A stretch of DNA of 64,000 nt from NCBI GenBank assembly GCA_963576725.1, contig OY755240.1:16222440-16286439 (forward strand), read 5' to 3'. The notes below the pieces were generated by a model. That model did no database searches. It had not been told where the DNA came from and worked only from the letters and a program-made list of their open reading frames with translations. The translations under genes and the position numbers were made by a program. The first letter of the stretch is position 1. Every line of letters starts with the position of its first letter. Below are positions 20,986 through 30,900 of this stretch, in pieces. The DNA is from Azorinus chamasolen. Taxonomy: Eukaryota > Mollusca > Bivalvia > Cardiida > Solecurtidae.

Positions 20986-21200
20986 TTAACCCTTTCGCTG
21001 CCAAACTCTGTCGTCTGCTAACTTTGTCGTCTGCTACAAATTTTAATTCTTTTGATGTTCTTCATTTTTGTTTCAAAAACATAATAACAGTAACAAACAG
21101 TTTGAATCCTGATGAGACGCCGAGTTACTCGGCGTCTCATCTGGATTCAAACTGTTTGCATAGGTAATCACAGATCCGCCATGGACAGCGAAAGGGTTAA
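20986..21200. mobile_element. T7 MITE, full copy
   Basis: TTAA at 20986-20989 and 21197-21200. Ends CCCTTTCGCTGCC and GGACAGCGAAAGGG. The hairpin (about 21094-21159) has centre GCCGAGTTACTCGGC. The left interior repeats GTCGTCTGCTA twice and the right interior reads TAATCACAGATCCGCC. Both features matter for the minisatellite at 45376. Confidence 0.9.
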
Positions 21201-21415
21201 CCCTTTCCCTGTTCTATATTTATTCCAAATTTCAATACCAACTGAATACTCAAGAACAAAATAGTTATAATGAAATATGGAAGGCGGGACATTGTAGCCA
21301 TTTTAGAAACTAAAGAAACAGGTCTATCAAATTCTATAAGCAAACAGAACTGACCCTGATTAGACGGCTCCTGTACTAATGTTGTCATTAGTTCTTACAT
21401 GAGTACTAATCAGGT
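21197..21415 (-). mobile_element. T1/T2 chimera sharing TTAA with the T7
   Basis: Starts at TTAA 21197-21200 with T1 sequence through one hairpin arm (to GACGGCTCCTG, 21373). It then continues with a T2-type tail (TGTTGTCATTAGTTCTTACA) to ACATTAACC. Confidence 0.7.
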
Positions 21416-21429
21416 AACACATTAACCAA

Positions 21430-21639
21430 TTAACTCATTACCTCATAGGCTATTTTTAGACCCAACCTCTCTGAATGTATCTACCGAAAAGGCGCATTAA
21501 CTAGAGGAAAGGAAAAAAAATAGAATTTCGTAGTTTGAAACCATTGTGATAGGAGCAAATGCTCTTTTTATCATAATGGTTTCATAAAGTGACTTTTATA
21601 GATACGTAAAAAATGCGTCACTAGGGGATAATGTGTTAA
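21430..21639 (-). mobile_element. T3 MITE with shortened hairpin
   Basis: TTAA at 21430-21433 and 21636-21639. ATTGTGATAGGAGCAAATGC shows that the first arm lost about 27 bp. Confidence 0.82.
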
Positions 21640-21707
21640 TTCATTTGATGACTGTGCTTACTAGTAACAGGTTTCCGTTATGTTTTTTTTATCTTGAATC
21701 CCGGTAA

Positions 21708-22000
21708 AATCTCTCTCCCTCTGTCTCTCTGTGTGTCTCACTCTGTCTATCTCTGTCTGTCTATTTCTCTCTGCCTCTGTCTGTCTGTCTGTCTGTCTGT
21801 ATGTCTGTATTTTGTCTATCTCTGCCTCTGTATGTCTATCTCTGTTTGTCTGTCTCGCTATATCTCACTCTGTCTGAATCTCTCTCTGTTCCTCTGTCCC
21901 TCTGTGTCTCTCTGTGTCTCTATCCTCTCTGTTTCTGTCAGTCTGTCGGTCTCTGTCTGTCTCTGTCTCTGTTTCTCTCTCTCTCTCTCACTCGCTCGCT
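21708..22000. repeat. TCTG/TCTC-rich simple repeat
   Basis: Imperfect tetranucleotide tract (TGTC, TCTC, TCTG) for nearly 300 bp. The translated Ser/Leu/Cys-rich open frames across it are a by-product of the repeat. Confidence 0.92.
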
Positions 22001-22261
22001 CGCCCTAGGGTACCAATGTTTTAGATAAGAGAGGTTTTATTGTGCATATTTCTGTACACGAGCTTTAAAGAACTTTAATCTAGGACTTCCTCGGTCTGTC
22101 ATGACAAGGTATCAGCAGTTAGAGACAAATAACACCCAGACGAACATTTCGCTTTCATCGCGTTTCTTTATGACATGTTTTCTTGATTAAATAGCAGAAA
22201 TACAATTAGTGACATTAGACCAGTAGATAATCAATCCCTTGTCTCGCCATATGCAAATTTG
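22001..22261. other. Unassigned
   Basis: AAGAGAGGTTTTATTGTGCA at about 22027 is a lone P-type right end. Otherwise unique AT-rich sequence with no exon evidence. Confidence 0.4.
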
Positions 22262-22345
22262 TGACAATTTGAAAATAGTTTAGATTCAGATGAGATGCCG
22301 AGTAACTCAGCGTTTCATCAGGTTCCAAACTGTTTTGTATGCTGA
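22262..22345. mobile_element. T6/T7 hairpin remnant
   Basis: ATAGTTTAGATTCAGATGAG pairs with TTTCATCAGGTTCCAAACTG around GCCGAGTAACTCAGC. Confidence 0.65.
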
Positions 22346-22699
22346 TAATGTTTTGTAAGGAACCTGAAGAAAAGCTCCTATATGAAATCCGGAGCAGAGA
22401 ATAACCCTAGTAGATAAACATTATTCTGCATTGAAAGGGTAAAAGAAAACACTAACTAGTTTCGTAATTATGTTTGAGACTGTTGTTCAATATAATTAGA
22501 AATGAAAGAATTTATCACATGGCATGTGTAAAAGGCTTTTAGATCGTGTTGCCTAGATAATGAAATATTTTTAAAGAAGGGTAACTCTTGCCTGTAAGTT
22601 TACATACATTTGTAAGAGTTATGTCTCTTTGATACGCGAATCTTAATGAAATATATAATTATGTACAGTATTTTTTCAACATTGAAACAAGCGGACAAT
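22346..22699. other. Unassigned AT-rich stretch
   Basis: No named repeat, no convincing exon on either strand. Confidence 0.4.
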
Positions 22700-22868
22700 A
22701 ATGAACTTCATGCATATGTATATAAGAAATAATGACATCATGAATATTTATTAGCTGATGTGTTAAACTGGTATATGAAACCATGTACTTTGTATGCAAA
22801 GGTGTTAAATGGCGTCTGTCTCAGGTATAGAATTTATACTATACCATGTAGAAAAGGGAAAGGGTTAA
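22700..22868 (-). mobile_element. Degenerate T2 MITE without hairpin
   Basis: TGCATATGTATATAAGAAAT and ATGACATCATGAATATTTAT mark the left part. It ends AAAAGGGAAAGGG-TTAA. Confidence 0.6.
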
Positions 22869-23046
22869 TTATTTACTTCACATATACGCCTTTTGATACC
22901 TTTGCAATTGGAGTAGACCCAGAATAATATATAAGTATATAGGACAGATCCTGATCAGACAGCTCCTACCGGAGTGTTGTTTTGAATGGCAGTATATTGA
23001 CTTTTACAGAGGCGTCAAAATGCATCAATATGAGGGAATGGGTTAA
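22865..23046 (+). mobile_element. T2/T3 chimera sharing TTAA
   Basis: A T2-type left end (ACATATACGCCTTTTGATAC) and broken hairpin join a T3-type right end (GACTTTTACAGAGGCGTCAA, ATGAGGGAATGGG-TTAA, 23043-23046). Confidence 0.65.
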
Positions 23047-23159
23047 GGAATATAATGTCACCGAAAATTGATGCCTTTTGAGGGAAATTAATAAATATAA
23101 AAACAAATATTTTCATGTGTCATGAACAAGAAACCAAAATCATAAATATAAATTTTGTA

Positions 23160-23369
23160 TACAGTAAACCCTCTCTAAAACGACCACCCTGAATAGTTCT
23201 AATACTAGGCCTTTAAGCCAGGTGATTGCTTAATGCAGGACGAAAGTGATGCAGAAAGCTCCTTTGGGAGCTTTCTGCATCGCTTTCGTCCTGCACTAAG
23301 CAAGCACCTATACCTTTAAAACACCAATTCATATTTATTAAGTGGTCGTTTTAGCTAGGGGGCTACTGT
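23160..23369. mobile_element. P2 MITE
   Basis: TACAGTAAACCCTCTCTAAA to AGGGGGCTACTGTGA. The core palindrome is intact around GAAAGCTCCTTTGGGAGCTTTC. Confidence 0.82.
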
Positions 23370-23618
23370 GATGATCATTCAAGTAATTTGACATCAGCCG
23401 TCGAGCCTAACATAACTGACAAATATTATGTCAAAGGCTTCATGCTGAAACATCAAAAAGGTAATAAATTTACTACAACTAGGTTTTATTTATAGTTGTT
23501 TGTATCGGAACAGGTTATAATGTGTTTTTGGAATAGGCGACTCATAATTATGTAAATAGAGTTCAGGGGGAACCACGACAGTAAACCTATTCACATTTTA
23601 GCCTGGTATGGATAATGG
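23370..23618. other. Unassigned
   Basis: No gene or named repeat recognised. Confidence 0.35.
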
Positions 23619-23839
23619 TCAACCATTTCCCCGTCATATATACGTCTTTTCGCGCCCTTGTTAACATAGTAGACCCAGATCAGACGGCTCCTTTTAGGAG
23701 CTGTCTTATCAGGGTCTGCTCTGTTCGCTTATAATTGTTATTAATAGAGTTTTGATTCTCCAGTTTCTGCCTGAGTTGTGTTCATAATGCCATTATAAAA
23801 AAATTATCTAATTAATAAAAATGATGTTATTATTTCTTT
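23619..23839 (+). mobile_element. T2 MITE truncated by T5
   Basis: ACCATTTCCCCGTCATATAT, hairpin at 23663-23728, tail to GATGTTATTATTTCTTT, where the T5 copy takes over. Confidence 0.75.
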
Positions 23840-24060
23840 CACCGCCAATGTCCCAACATTGCACCACGACAAATAGTGCAGTCCCAGACCAGACGATGCC
23901 TTTTCAAGGCTACGTCTGATCAGAGAGTTCACTTTTTGTATCAAACTATGTCTATATATTAATGTGTTCACTGTATTTATCTGACTTCCTTATTTTACCG
24001 AATGATTTAACAAAATTAGTTTGCAGACGACAATTAAAAATTTGGCGTCGAAAGGGTCTA
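23840..24060 (+). mobile_element. T5 MITE
   Basis: CACCGCCAATGTCCCAACAT to GGCGTCGAAAGGGTCTAA. Hairpin at about 23866-23938 around GCCTTTTCAAGGC. Same family as 55637-55884. Confidence 0.82.
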
Positions 24061-24186
24061 ATTCCTGTATGAAATATGTAAGAAATATATAAATGTATTG
24101 CCACGGCAACGTATAATTATTTTATGATCAGAAACATGCAAGCAAACAATGCATACCCTAATCAGGCTCATACAGCAGTTGTCTGG

Positions 24187-24361
24187 GTCCATGCTTATAA
24201 AACGTTTAGTTGAGTCTGAGTTGGTTCTCAAGTTTTTGATTGGTCAGATTTTGAGCCTTTGGCTCAAATCTGACCAATCAAAAGCTTGAGAACTCAAATC
24301 TGACCAATCAAAAGCTTGAGAAAGAAACTCAGACTCAACTAAAAGCTTTATAAGCATGGAC
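24187..24361. repeat. Long palindrome with duplicated arm segment
   Basis: The left arm runs ATGCTTATAAAACGTTTAGT to TTGATTGGTCAGATTTTGAG and its complement follows GCCTTTGGC. A 30-bp piece of the right arm (AACTCAAATCTGACCAATCA onward) is present twice in tandem. Outer flanks are TCTGGGTCC and GGACCCTGATC, so it sits in the stem of a T-type hairpin. Confidence 0.9.
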
Positions 24362-24413
24362 CCTGATCTAAGGCGTGAACACGCGAACTCAATAATTCGG
24401 ACAGACGAACGTA

Positions 24414-24482
24414 TTCAAACAGTAAAGGCCCAGATCAAACTGCTCGTGATGTAGCAATTTGACCAGGGTCTACACTATTTGG
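24414..24482. mobile_element. T9-like hairpin
   Basis: CAAACAGTAAAGGCCCAGAT pairs with TGACCAGGGTCTACACTATT. Ends unclear. Confidence 0.6.
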
Positions 24483-24838
24483 TACAATGTCAGTCTAATT
24501 TAAAGTTATCAGAAGTGTGCCAAATTGATTTACTCTTTTTTGGCGCCTTCTGGTTTAGGTCTACACTGATTTGCAAATAAGCGTTCACTCGTTTCCCGCA
24601 TTGAAAGTGGACCATAACAATTGGTGGTGACATCTTGAGACGATCCCTTGTCAACTTACCTGTCCGTAATCTAGAATCACGTGATATAAATATTAAACAC
24701 TGTCCATATTGTACAGTCGTTAAAAGTTGGTTCAATGTTTATCTCTAATCGTAGGTGAGATTACACCCATTCCTGTATGGTTAGTTTGATGAGTATCTGC
24801 TATGTTTACTAGGACATTATGGACTGGTCTAAATCATA
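24483..24838. other. Unassigned
   Basis: Open on the minus strand for about 80 codons (24490-24735), but without a family resemblance or a phase-compatible splice pair. Confidence 0.35.
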
Positions 24839-24873
24839 TACAGTATAACCTCTCTATAACGGTCACTACATTT

Positions 24874-24876
<3 letters not shown>

Positions 24877-24918
<42 letters not shown>
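24877..24918. repeat. (AAT)n microsatellite
   Basis: About 13 uninterrupted AAT units; probably the tail of the adjacent minus-strand retroelement. Confidence 0.95.
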
Positions 24919-25195
24919 GACTTTATTTAACGAGAGAACTCATTTGATAAAATCAATCTTCCATGAGGCCCTCAACAGTAACATATATACAAGCACATTA
25001 AAAACAATCTAGTAAAAGCTACATACATCTTTAAAGATACATATGGTTACTGGTAGAATGAAAGTTTTACTTAATGGTTAGCATAGGGTCTATAATATTT
25101 CAAGGTTTTACCCAGATTCCACAGGACGTCAGCGCAAAGTTGGCCCCATATCGCAATGACATTGGGTCCAACCACGATCAGACGCTGTGTGGTAA
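24877..25195 (-). mobile_element. Retroelement 3' end with (ATT)n tail, nested in P1
   Basis: Read on the minus strand, the insertion ends ...GTTAAATAAAGTCTTT followed by (ATT)n. This is the layout of LINE or SINE 3' ends of the CR1/L2 type. The upstream part (25080-25195) shows no open frame. Inferred class only. Confidence 0.6.
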
Positions 25196-25344
25196 CGTTT
25201 CTGCTTAAAGCAATGTGAAAATAAAACAGAACGCTCCAATAGGAGCGTTCTGTTTTACTTTCACCTTGCTTTAAGCAGCAACCTGTCTTTAACTACTTGA
25301 TGTAATTTAGTGGCCGTTAAAGAGAGGTTTTACTGTATATGATA

Positions 25345-25551
25345 GAGACGCATTTTTACGCATTTGCAAAAAGAATAGATCCAGATCAAATGACTCCTGT
25401 AGTAGTCATCTGAATAGGATCTGCCCTGTTTGCTTAAGGAATTATACAGATCCAAAGCAAACAAACCTGTAAAAACCATTATAAGAAATGTTTGATAAAT
25501 GTTCTTGACATCATTATTTATTTCATGAATATCCGTTAGGGTATGGGTTAA
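25345..25551 (+). mobile_element. T2 MITE
   Basis: The left end is lost; from GACGCATTTTTACGCATTTG through the hairpin (25365-25433) to GGGTATGGG-TTAA (25548-25551). Confidence 0.72.
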
Positions 25552-25605
25552 TGGACCCTAGACACATATGGATAAAGTCAACAGTGTGCATGATCCCGGT
25601 ATTGC

Positions 25606-25834
25606 TTAACCCATTACCTCATAGGCTATTTTTAAATCCAACCACTTTGAATGAATCTACCGAAAAGGAGCATTAACTAGAGAAAAGGCATTTTTTAGAA
25701 TTTTGTAGTTTGAAACCATTGTGATAAATAGAGCATTTGCTCCTACAGGAGCAAATGCTCTATTTATCACAACGGTTTCAACGGGTGACATTTACAGAGG
25801 CGTAGAAAGGCGTGTTTATGGAGGAAAGGGTTAA
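25606..25834 (-). mobile_element. T3 core with a T2-type right end
   Basis: TTAA at 25606-25609 and 25831-25834. The left end is T3 (CCCATTACCTCATAGGCTAT) with a perfect hairpin. The right end is T2 (GGCGTGTTTATGGAGGAAAG). The TTAA is shared with the next element. Confidence 0.82.
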
Positions 25835-26083
25835 CCCATTCCCTGTTGAATGTCCATGTAAGAAATAATGACGTCATCAATATTTATTACTTGAAGTTTT
25901 ATAATGGTAAAAGCACACATTTACTTTTGGTATTGACAGAAGCTATAGAATCAGATAATTATGTTATAATTTATTTAAGTAAATAAAGAAGACCCTGGTC
26001 AGAAGGCTCTTACATGAGATGTTTGATCTGGGTCTACTGAGTTTGTATAGGCGTGAAAAGGCGCTTACATGATGGAAAGCGAT
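25831..26083 (-). mobile_element. T2 MITE
   Basis: Starts TTAACCCATTCCCTGTTGAA; hairpin at 25981-26050; ends GATGGAAAGCGATAAGG. Confidence 0.75.
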
Positions 26084-26205
26084 AAGGGGTTATGTTATTC
26101 ATTGCGATCATTTCAATAAACGGACAAGCTTTTTGTAAATTGGGACTATTCATTGACTTGTCCAGAGTCCCTGGTCTCGTGTAAAACATGTAGGTGTCAA
26201 CTTAC

Positions 26206-26468
26206 CCTATACAGTACGTAGTCCACAAGTGGATTATCTACGGCTTTGCTGATTGGACGAAACTCAATAGACTGGTCCACATTTGATAACAGTCGTTGAC
26301 ACTTTTCCCACAAGCGGTCAAAAACGGAAAAAAGATTGAATGGAACAAGTAGGTAGATCTTGAAATGTAAAAGACTGACCTCCTCCAGGCTCTTTTGTTT
26401 TTTATTTGGGTCGCACACAATGGCATATATGTGGATCATGCTATAATCCGACTCTACTACATCAAAAT
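26206..26468 (-). CDS. Exon 5 of the minus-strand gene
   Basis: The longest exon, 263 nt. On the minus strand the acceptor is TTTTATTCAG and the donor is ATAGG followed by GTAAGTT, both close to consensus. It begins with two codon bases (AT) and ends on a complete codon, giving FDVVESDYSMIHIYAIVCDP, then NKKQKSLEEVSLLHFKIYLL, VPFNLFSVFDRLWEKCQRLL and a tail ending DYVLYR. It is rich in alternating hydrophobic and charged residues, with a predicted amphipathic or buried stretch around HFKIYLLVPFNLF. It is one of few places in the window with an 87-codon frame outside repeats. The T2 MITE at 26497 begins 27 bp upstream of the acceptor, so part of the branch region may be MITE DNA. No known domain is recognised. 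Confidence 0.7.
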
Positions 26469-26496
26469 CTGAATAAAATACCAGTTTTGTACAACT

Positions 26497-26741
26497 TAAC
26501 CTTTTACTCCATAATTAGCCTTTTCTATGCCATTGCAAACAGAGTAGATAAAAATCAGACGGCTCCTATAGGAGCTGTCTGATCTGGGTCTGCTCTGTTT
26601 GCATATGATATAATGTATGTATGATTCTATAGTTTCTGCCATGACAAAAAAATAATGTTCATGCGCCATTATGAAAATCAATATAATTAATATTCATCAT
26701 ACAATTATTTCTGACATGAATATTCATGGAGTAAAGGGTTA
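26497..26741 (+). mobile_element. T2 MITE next to a splice acceptor
   Basis: TTAA at 26497-26500, CCTTTTACTCCATAATTAGC to GAGTAAAGGGTTAT. Hairpin at 26535-26602. It lies directly upstream (minus strand) of exon 5. Confidence 0.85.
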
Positions 26742-26964
26742 TTACATGTACATTTAGATCCAGACCAGATGCCGAGAATTCATTTCAGCCTTATATCAGT
26801 ATCATAACGTTATCATAAGTTCCACTGCCAGGTTACTTTCAGAAAGACAACAGATTAATGTTTAAAGTGTATTTTAAGTATCTAAGCAACTTCTCGGGAT
26901 AAAAACAACATTTTTCATTCCATTTTTGTTTTCTTAGAGCATGTTTATATATATCGGAACCTTG

Positions 26965-27034
26965 AAAACAGTAAAGGCCCAGATCAAAGGGCCCCTGATG
27001 GAGCCCTGTTTGATCATGGTCTGCACGGTTTGCA
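26965..27034. mobile_element. T9-like hairpin
   Basis: AAACAGTAAAGGCCCAGATC pairs with GATCATGGTCTGCACGGTTT around GGGCCCCTGATGGAGCCC. Confidence 0.65.
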
Positions 27035-27109
27035 ATAATGTGATGTCATTAAAGAGTGACACTAGCTACATGATGACATCATCAACTATAGAGCGAGCAC
27101 ATTTTACCT

Positions 27110-27290
27110 TTACCCTCGTGAATATGTTTTATAAGAATTCGTAACTTCATGAATATTCATTAATTTTATAATGGTTAATGAATACGGATTTTTTTTTACA
27201 ATTTAAGAAACTGTAGAGTCAGACTTATATTATTCCATTAGCGAACAGAGCAGACCCAGGTCAGACAGCTCCCGTGACTACACGGTCACA
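27110..27290 (-). mobile_element. T2 fragment
   Basis: GAATTCGTAACTTCATGAAT to CGAACAGAGCAGACCCAGGT; it stops in the hairpin. Confidence 0.6.
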
Positions 27291-27595
27291 AAAGAAAGAG
27301 GGTGGTAAAAGTAATATAATGGCACCAGTTATAGAGAGGCGTCAGTTTCAAAGTGGTGCCATTTAGAATAATGCCGTATCAGTTTATTTACTGAAGGTGT
27401 TAGTTACATAATTCCTAATTCCGACAGTCAGAGAATGGTATAAATAATTGCACAGACAGGCATCAGTTAAATTATCAGTTATAAAAACATATACATATAT
27501 ACCAGAGATTTCGCCTAAACACAAATGGGTCATTGTATTATGTCGTGTCCTTTGTAAAAATACAGGAGACATGGACTTGTAATCAACGTCAATAA
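27291..27595. other. Unassigned
   Basis: Contains a short imperfect palindrome (AAAGAGGGTGGTAAAAGTAA with CAAAGTGGTGCCATT) but no gene or named family. Confidence 0.35.
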
Positions 27596-28062
27596 TTAAC
27601 CCTTTCCCTAATGAATAAGTATGAGGATTTGGTCACTTCGTTAATATTCATTAACCTTTTTTATATAATGTAAACCTATCAAGAGAAACTTTGGCCTTGA
27701 CAAAAACTGTGGGATGAAATTTACCCTGTATATCGTTCCATAGGCACACACATATACATGTACATGTACAGTAAAACTCCGCTAATGCGACCACCTAAAA
27801 GAGGTATACTGCTGGGTGCTACATGCAGGCGGTAGCTTAAGACAGGGCAGAAGTAATGCAGAAAACTCCTCTGCATTACTTTTGTCCTGCATTAAGCAAC
27901 CACCTGCTTATAAAGACACCCATGTTTATTAATTAAGTGGTCGCATTAGAGGGGTTCTACTGTATATAGCAGGCTGTGATGAGAGGGTTCCAGTAGGAGC
28001 CATCTGATCTTGATCTACTCTGTTTGCAAAATGCGTGAAAAGTGTTAATACGAGAGAAGGGG
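27596..28062 (-). mobile_element. T2 MITE split by a nested P2
   Basis: TTAA at 27596-27599, then CCCTTTCCCTAATGAATAAG. The body is interrupted at 27767 and resumes at 27965 with the second hairpin arm (AGGAGCCATCTGATCTTGAT), ending GAGAGAAGGGGC. Confidence 0.78.
27769..27962. mobile_element. P2 MITE nested in T2
   Basis: CAGTAAAACTCCGCTAATGC to GGGGTTCTACTG with TA at 27767-27768 and 27963-27964. The hairpin centre is shortened (AAAACTCCTCTGCATTAC). Confidence 0.88.
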
Positions 28063-28229
28063 CTTTCAGAGCAATTTATAATAGTGCCTTCTAATGACAC
28101 CTGAATTTATAGCGAATCTCAAGGAGAGCCTGTTGAATGATAGTTCTGGGGTACGACAATACACGGGGTCTAAAAGTCAACACATCGAAATTTAAAACCA
28201 TGACATCAACAGGTGGTATCATAGATCAT

Positions 28230-28440
28230 TATACAGGAGAACCTCTCTATAGCAACCGTTTTGTAAATAAACATTTGTGTCGTTTAAAAGCCGATGGTTT
28301 CTTAATTTTTTACCTTATAGAAATAGAAATATTTGCAAACAGAGTGGACCCAGATGAGACAGCTCCTCTAAGAGCTGTTTGATCATGGTCTGCTCTGTTT
28401 GCTTATAGAATCCTACAGTTTTTTATAGGCACCGTTTGTA
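28230..28440 (+). mobile_element. T2 hairpin beside a P-type left end
   Basis: TATACAGGAGAACCTCTCTA at 28230 looks like a P left end. The hairpin at 28330-28402 (GCAAACAGAGTGGACCCAGA to GGTCTGCTCTGTTTGC) is T2-type. Confidence 0.55.
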
Positions 28441-28524
28441 TAAGTTCTGAAAGTAAGGGATCCCTCGAAAGCTAAAGCAGCAATGTGAAAAGAGAAAAAT
28501 TCAGGCTCGGTTTTATTGAGTATA

Positions 28525-28728
28525 TTAACATATTTCCTCATAGGCTATTTTTAGATCCAACCTCTTCGAATAAATCTACCGAAAAGGAGCATTAACTAGA
28601 GAAAAGTTAACTTTTAGAATTGTGTAGTTTGAAACAGTTGTGATAAATAGAGCATTTGCTACTATAGGAGCAAATGCTCTATTTATCACAACGGTTTCAA
28701 CATGTGACCTTTGCAGTGGCGTCAAAAG
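28525..28728 (-). mobile_element. T3 MITE
   Basis: TTAA 28525-28528, CATATTTCCTCATAGGCTAT, perfect hairpin at 28639-28697 (one arm has CTACTATAGGAG). The right end decays at GTGGCGTCAAAAGTCCCC. Confidence 0.8.
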
Positions 28729-29140
28729 TCCCCTAGCAACGGCTCAAGCGATGTAAGTCCAACCATCCATTGATATTTTCACATTATAGACAATCAGTTA
28801 ATGGACATTCATGAAGTGATCAATTTACAGTGCATTAGAGAAAGAGGTAACGTATAACGACAGTAATGCAGAAAGTTTAAATAAGAGCTTTCTGCGCAAC
28901 TTTATTCCTGCATTAATCTACCGCTACCATCTTACCTAAAGACCCAGAACCTGGCCCCGCTTTCACAATCGATCTCAAACTCGACTCATGCTCAAAAAGT
29001 AAGATTTTGCTCACTTGAGATGAGCAAAATCTCACGTTGGCTTTCACTAAACAGAATGAGATGAGTTCTGTCTCACATAATGAGAATTTGCTCAGAATAT
29101 TGTGAGACAGCTATGACGTTGTCTCATTCTAAATCTCAAA

Positions 29141-29552
29141 ATGGCGTTAGTTAGACGTTTCCGCGTTCGTCGCAGAATGAGAAGAGCCCGGCGCGTTTTT
29201 AGGAGCCGTTTTTCTGTGAACAGTTTGACGGACGACGAACTGATACAGAGGTTTAGATTTTCCATGGCATCCATCACATTCATCCTGTCTTTAATTGAGG
29301 ATGCAATAGGACACCAGACGGGAAGGAGCATGGCAGTGCCTCCGATGCTGCAGTTGTTAGCTGCCCTTCGTTATTTCGCAACGGGGGCATTTTTCCGTTT
29401 GATCGGAGATTCGCTTGGACTCTCGGAGGCCACAGTCAGCCGGTGTGTTTGGAGAGTGTCAAGAGCTCTTACAAATCTGGCGAATCAATTTGTAAGGTTC
29501 CCCCGTGGTGACAGTGCAGCGTCTGTTCAACATGATTTCTACGAACGAAGCC
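29141..29552 (+). pseudogene. Harbinger transposase, N-terminal exon only
   Basis: This is the first exon of a HARBI1-like transposase, the enzyme that cuts and re-inserts the element. Seen: an Arg-rich start (MALVRRFRVRRRMRRARRVF), DDELIQRFRFSMASITFILS, then LQLLAALRYFATGAFFRLIG and DSLGLSEATVSRCVWRVSRA, the helix-turn-helix region usual in this family, and HDFYERSR at the end. A donor GTAAGTTG follows at 29553, which in relatives precedes the exon with the first catalytic Asp (an IGxxDGT motif). I could not find that motif or the later Asp/Glu downstream, so catalytic activity from this copy is unlikely. Start: ATG preceded by AATCTCAAA, 188 bp inside the element end. Confidence 0.85.
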
Positions 29553-29572
29553 GTAAGTTGTTACTAATGTAA

Positions 29573-30480
29573 ACAAAAAATATACTTCCTGTCCCCCCCC
29601 TCCTGTTTCTTAGTGTACTCTGAATTATTCCCCTTGTTTTCCGTAGTGCCTATTTCGACCCCCTAGTTCGACGAATCGATGCGAGAAGGCCAGTATCGTT
29701 TTAATCATATAATTTTAAAGTTACTTTGATTTGATATGATTGAACTTGAGTTAAAAATGAAACAACTATATTATGACTGGGGTCGTCGTAAATTCACCAG
29801 AAAAATTAGCTTAAAAGTCCCCAAAATTACTTGAATTACTGTTTTGTCACATTCGACCCCGAGTATTTTCGTAACTGTAAAACATTCATAAACAATTAAT
29901 TTGGCGTTTGTAGATCTAGATCTATATCAGAAGACATTTCTAACGATATTATAACTTCGTTATGTTTTCAAATGCATACTGTATATTATATTGTTTGAAT
30001 TATTTCTCACTATAAAGTGCGAATACTTTTGTGTTTATGCAGATGAAATGTATCCTCACATTATGCCTTTAGTTACAAGTGGCATTTATGTATCTATGCA
30101 ATCAAATCCTTCACTATTTCAGTTGTTGTTATATATGGCAAAAAATTTGACAAATTGACTGTGTTTTTTTTTTGTTCTTTTAAAATATCGGAATGATGTA
30201 GATTCTACAGCCCTTTATCATGTTTATCCCATTTTTGCCTAGCTATATGTGGCCAAAATATACAAGTAATCAACTGGATTGATATCTCAGAATGAAACAA
30301 TCCCCATAAGAACATGATAAACAGTATCTACTTGTTGTTATCTTGTTTTGCTGGATTTAATTTTATCTCATCAATTACCCATAGTCTTTTTCAAGTTCAA
30401 TTTACAATTCAGGCATAATGGGTTAAATAGTATATTTGTGTTTGGACTGATATGTTTGAATACTGGATAAGGTGAAACAA
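29573..30480. other. Harbinger interior, no recognisable gene
   Basis: AT-rich sequence where the catalytic exons would be expected. I see no DGT-type motif in any frame. Confidence 0.45.
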
Positions 30481-30679
30481 TTAACCCTTTCCTCCATAAA
30501 TACGCATTTCTACGTGCCTGCAATAGTCACTTTTTGAAACCATTGTGATAAATAGAGCATTTGCTCCTTAGGGGCAAATGCTCTATTTATCACAATGGTT
30601 TCTAAACTACAAAATTATGAAAAAAATATTTTTCTCTAATTTTTTGGATCTCAAAGTTGCCTATGATGGAAAGGGTTAA
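30481..30679 (+). mobile_element. T2-ended, T3-cored chimeric MITE inside Harbinger
   Basis: TTAA at 30481-30484 and 30676-30679. The left end is T2 (CCCTTTCCTCCATAAATACG) and the hairpin is T3 (GATAAATAGAGCATTTGCTC). The right end reads CTATGATGGAAAGGG. Confidence 0.85.
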
Positions 30680-30900
30680 CCCTTTCGATATTCTATGTTT
30701 ATTACCAATTTCATTACCTACTTAATATTCATGGACACATTATTTATAATGAAATATAGTATCACACTCTAATGACTGTAATAATTCGGATAAGGCAAAT
30801 AGTGTAAAACCTTATCAAACTGCTACCGACAAGTAGGTTTGATTAGGGTATTCACTTTTTGCCACTATTTAATTCTAATATAAAGGTGTCATATTTTCCC
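30676..30900 (-). mobile_element. T1-ended, T5-cored chimeric MITE sharing TTAA
   Basis: A T1-type left end (CCCTTTCGATATTCTATGTT) joins a T5/T9-like hairpin (GGCAAATAGTGTAAAACCTT to AGGGTATTCACTTTTTGCC) around ACTGCTACCGACAAGTAGG. Confidence 0.7.

Larger units (their letters stand above)
24841..25335. mobile_element. P1 MITE interrupted by an insertion
   Basis: TA at 24839-24840 and 25336-25337. The left end CAGTATAACCTCTCTATAAC and right end GAGAGGTTTTACTG enclose the P1 core (about 25198-25285). The left interior is broken by a retroelement-like insertion (24877-25195). Confidence 0.85.

Noticed and set aside
21694..22028. Long Ser/Leu/Cys-rich open frames
   Set aside because: Translation of a TCTG/TCTC simple repeat; no start context or domain.
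24490..24735. 81-codon minus-strand open frame
   Set aside because: No splice pair, no homology-like features, and it overlaps hairpin remnants.
29141..29552. A domesticated HARBI1 host gene
   Set aside because: It sits just inside intact Harbinger inverted repeats and lacks catalytic exons, so it is part of the transposon.
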